Source: an uncultured Pseudomonadota bacterium (lineage in GTDB: Bacteria > Pseudomonadota > Gammaproteobacteria > Methylococcales > Methylomonadaceae). From it: a DNA stretch of 64,000 nt. Position numbers and translations under genes: made by a program. Shown piece after piece: positions 62,417 to 64,000 of this stretch. The stretch lies in contig CAINHO010000033.1 in assembly GCA_903848935.1 (NCBI GenBank), positions 45,340 through 109,339 of the forward strand. Reading direction: 5' to 3'. Position 1 is the first letter of the stretch, and each line of letters opens with the position of its first letter. The notes under the pieces were generated by a model that did not search any database, was not told the DNA's origin, and saw nothing but the letters and a program-made list of their open reading frames with translations.

Positions 62417-63847
62417 TTACTGACATGCCATGCCGGTACTTGTTCCTTCGTCATTGATAGGTGAAGACATTATAGCCGCGCTACTCTGATTGTTTGGTGC
62501 TGGCGTACTTTCAAATTCTTGCTCTACAGACGGTGAAACCTTGTCCGATGTTTCACCCGATGCGCTGGTGGTTGCACTTTGACCCACAGATAATTGGGTG
62601 CCGGCTCCTTTATTACCACTTTTATCCGATTTATCACCTTTGTCTGATTTGTCACTTTTATCATCAGACTTATCAGATTTGTCGCTTTTTTCATCGCTTT
62701 TTGAGGCAACTGTTACTGTACCAGTATTTACTTTAATGCCAGTGGAACCGCCAGAGGTTGATTTAAATGATTGAGAAGCATCGGATCCCGTTTTAGCAGG
62801 CGGGGCTTCTTTCATTTTGTTAGAAATAGCGGGTGGTGGCACTGGAATTGACACGGGTGGTGCATTTGGACTCGTAACGACAGCCGACTGCCCTGCCCCA
62901 ACGATGAGTTCGCCGCTTGCATTGGACATAACGAAAGCCCCTTCTGTTGTAGTATGGTATACGCCACCACCCTCAATACCTTCGCCGCTGCAACTTTGTC
63001 CGCACTGCGTATCACCTTCGGATCCACGAATCCCAATAGTTGCTACAGGAGTATCCAAAGCGTAAGCCGCATGATCTTTTTTACCAATGCTGCCTGTTAA
63101 CGCGCGTATTCCGCCTGCCGCTAACTTGAACAAAATCTGATCTTTTTTATCCGCCTGCTGATAATCGTATTTCACAATGTCGAATTCACTACTCGGTTGC
63201 AACGAAACTTTTTGATTATCACGAAATACCATCACCAAAAAACTGTTGGGCTGGCTACTTAAATGATCTTGTGGATTTAAACCGCTGCCTAGGGTCAATC
63301 TACGCTCCACTGCATTTTTATCAGCCCCATTTTTCGCGTAAATTTCCCCTTTAATATCGACGACCTTTGCCACGCTGACATCTTTTGCAGCTTCTTTATT
63401 ACAGTTTTCTTTGCACACGCTCACTGAATAATCAGAATCTTTTGAACCTTTTAACGTTGCATCGGGCGTTTTGATTTGAAAATTATCTTCACCTGATTTT
63501 GCAAATTCACCTGTTGTCGCTCGCACCGTTCCTTCGTAAACAGTCAATTTTGCATTTTTAGTGGTGGGGTCGAATTGCTCAATTTTGAAATTACTGTTCG
63601 GGCGAATGGTGACTTTTGAACCGTCAGTAAATTCGACAATCACAAAGCTAGCATCCGAAGTTTGAATGTTATCGCCCTGAAAAATTTCGGCATCTTTACC
63701 CAATAAACGCGGAGCGGCATTAGGTTGTTGTGCAGCATTACTGCCTTTTGCAAAACTAATTTTACCAACTGCCGTTTGTTGAGCGGCATAAACCGGCAAC
63801 GTGAGCGCGGCGAATAGGATGCTTAAACTAAATGCGTGATATTTCAT
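62417..63847 (-). CDS. Secreted FecR-domain protein with Ser/Asp/Lys repeat
   Basis: Exported 476-residue protein: signal peptide (to YAA), then two FecR-like beta domains, residues about 28-150 (QGDNIQTSDASFVIVEFTDGSKVTIRPNS) and 160-330 (LVMVFRDNQKVSLQPSSEFDIVKYDY, ATIGIRGSEGD). Each domain carries a close Cys pair (VCKENC; CGQSC). A Pro-rich linker and a low-complexity SDK repeat (384-414) follow, ending in GMACQ. It lacks a membrane anchor, so unlike iron-signalling FecR it is periplasmic or secreted. Its start overlaps the stop of the gene upstream (ATGA) and TpsB follows after 37 bases. Confidence 0.82.
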   Translation of the reverse strand: MKYHAFSLSILFAALTLPVYAAQQTAVGKISFAKGSNAAQQPNAAPRLLGKDAEIFQGDNIQTSDASFVIVEFTDGSKVTIRPNSNFKIEQFDPTTKNAKLTVYEGTVRATTGEFAKSGEDNFQIKTPDATLKGSKDSDYSVSVCKENCNKEAAKDVSVAKVVDIKGEIYAKNGADKNAVERRLTLGSGLNPQDHLSSQPNSFLVMVFRDNQKVSLQPSSEFDIVKYDYQQADKKDQILFKLAAGGIRALTGSIGKKDHAAYALDTPVATIGIRGSEGDTQCGQSCSGEGIEGGGVYHTTTEGAFVMSNASGELIVGAGQSAVVTSPNAPPVSIPVPPPAISNKMKEAPPAKTGSDASQSFKSTSGGSTGIKVNTGTVTVASKSDEKSDKSDKSDDKSDKSDKGDKSDKSGNKGAGTQLSVGQSATTSASGETSDKVSPSVEQEFESTPAPNNQSSAAIMSSPINDEGTSTGMACQ

Positions 63848-64000
63848 TTACATTGCCCTAAAGGTTTTGTTTTATTAGTGTCTGTCGAAGTAGTTACGAT
63901 AGCCGCGTCACTTCCTTTTTTATCTTTTTTCTCATCAGTTTTTGACGAACTTGTATTCGAATTGGTTGTCGAAGAAGTTTCCGTAGGTACTGATGTGGTA
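63844..64000 (-). CDS. C-terminal end of a secreted-type low-complexity protein, partial
   Basis: Fifty-one final codons of a gene that continues beyond the window: Ser/Thr/Asn-rich sequence, a charged KTDEKKDKKGSD stretch and the ending KTKPLGQCK. The composition and the Cys close to the C-terminus recall the end of the FecR-domain protein downstream (SDK repeat, GMACQ), so it may be a related FecR protein, but too little is visible to say. Its TGA overlaps the next ATG. Confidence 0.6.
   Translation of the reverse strand, partial: TTSVPTETSSTTNSNTSSSKTDEKKDKKGSDAAIVTTSTDTNKTKPLGQCK

Noticed and set aside
1..64000. CRISPR arrays, insertion sequences, prophage genes, rRNA genes
   Set aside because: No regularly spaced repeats, transposase or integrase motifs, phage structural genes or rRNA sequence were found; the 18-22 kb island has no recognisable mobility gene or attachment repeats.

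Overview
The window is a chromosomal segment of a gammaproteobacterium with fairly low G+C. The gene order tig-clpP-clpX-lon-hupB-ppiD, ftsY-ftsE-ftsX and secB-gpsA, together with SURF1/COX15-type oxidase assembly genes, IscR and the UbiA quinone pathway, is gammaproteobacterial. The soluble NAD-linked formate dehydrogenase with an adjacent cytochrome P460-like gene suggests a C1-metabolising relative of the Methylococcales. That last step is inference; no methane- or methanol-oxidation gene lies in the window.

Layout. 1-5.4 kb: end of an fds operon (fdsB, fdsA, fdhD, a cytochrome P460-family gene, fdsD). 5.4-9.2 kb (minus): YejF-like double ABC ATPase, a serine esterase, thiE and thiD. 9.3-14 kb (plus): a PAS chemoreceptor, murU, a small secreted protein and rlmJ. 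14-18 kb (minus): ftsX, ftsE and an unusual gene in which a shortened COX15-like heme A synthase membrane domain is joined in frame to FtsY, preceded by an oxidase-assembly gene. 18-21.8 kb (minus): an AT-rich accessory island with a truncated VapBC, a broken methyltransferase/nuclease gene, a large PIN-like protein, a LamG fragment and a HigB toxin with a damaged antitoxin. It separates SURF1 from the rest of the oxidase-assembly genes. 22.6-28 kb: DUF2909 protein, ctpA, envC, gpmI and a ZIP transporter.

28-42.2 kb (plus) is the most coherent accessory block: about 14 kb in which no gap between genes exceeds 12 bases. It starts with a SulP anion transporter, continues with a six-subunit hydrogenase-4/complex I-like membrane complex whose large subunit lacks the NiFe cysteine motifs, then five uncharacterised envelope or membrane proteins (one with a DNA-level internal duplication, one of only 26 residues), and ends with a histidine kinase and a sigma-54-dependent response regulator. 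A near-consensus sigma-54 (-24/-12) promoter lies just upstream of the SulP gene, so the block may encode its own activator.

42.2-64 kb is mostly housekeeping: iscR with an IscR-type promoter, glgP, trmL, gpsA, secB, a rhodanese, a GDT1-type cation exporter and a ZIP transporter, ppiD, tRNA-Asp and tRNA-Val, hupB, lon (with a heat-shock-type promoter), clpX, clpP, tig, tRNA-Leu and ubiA. The right end holds a pentapeptide-repeat potassium-channel protein and a TpsB-type outer-membrane transporter next to a FecR-domain protein and the end of a further gene of similar composition.
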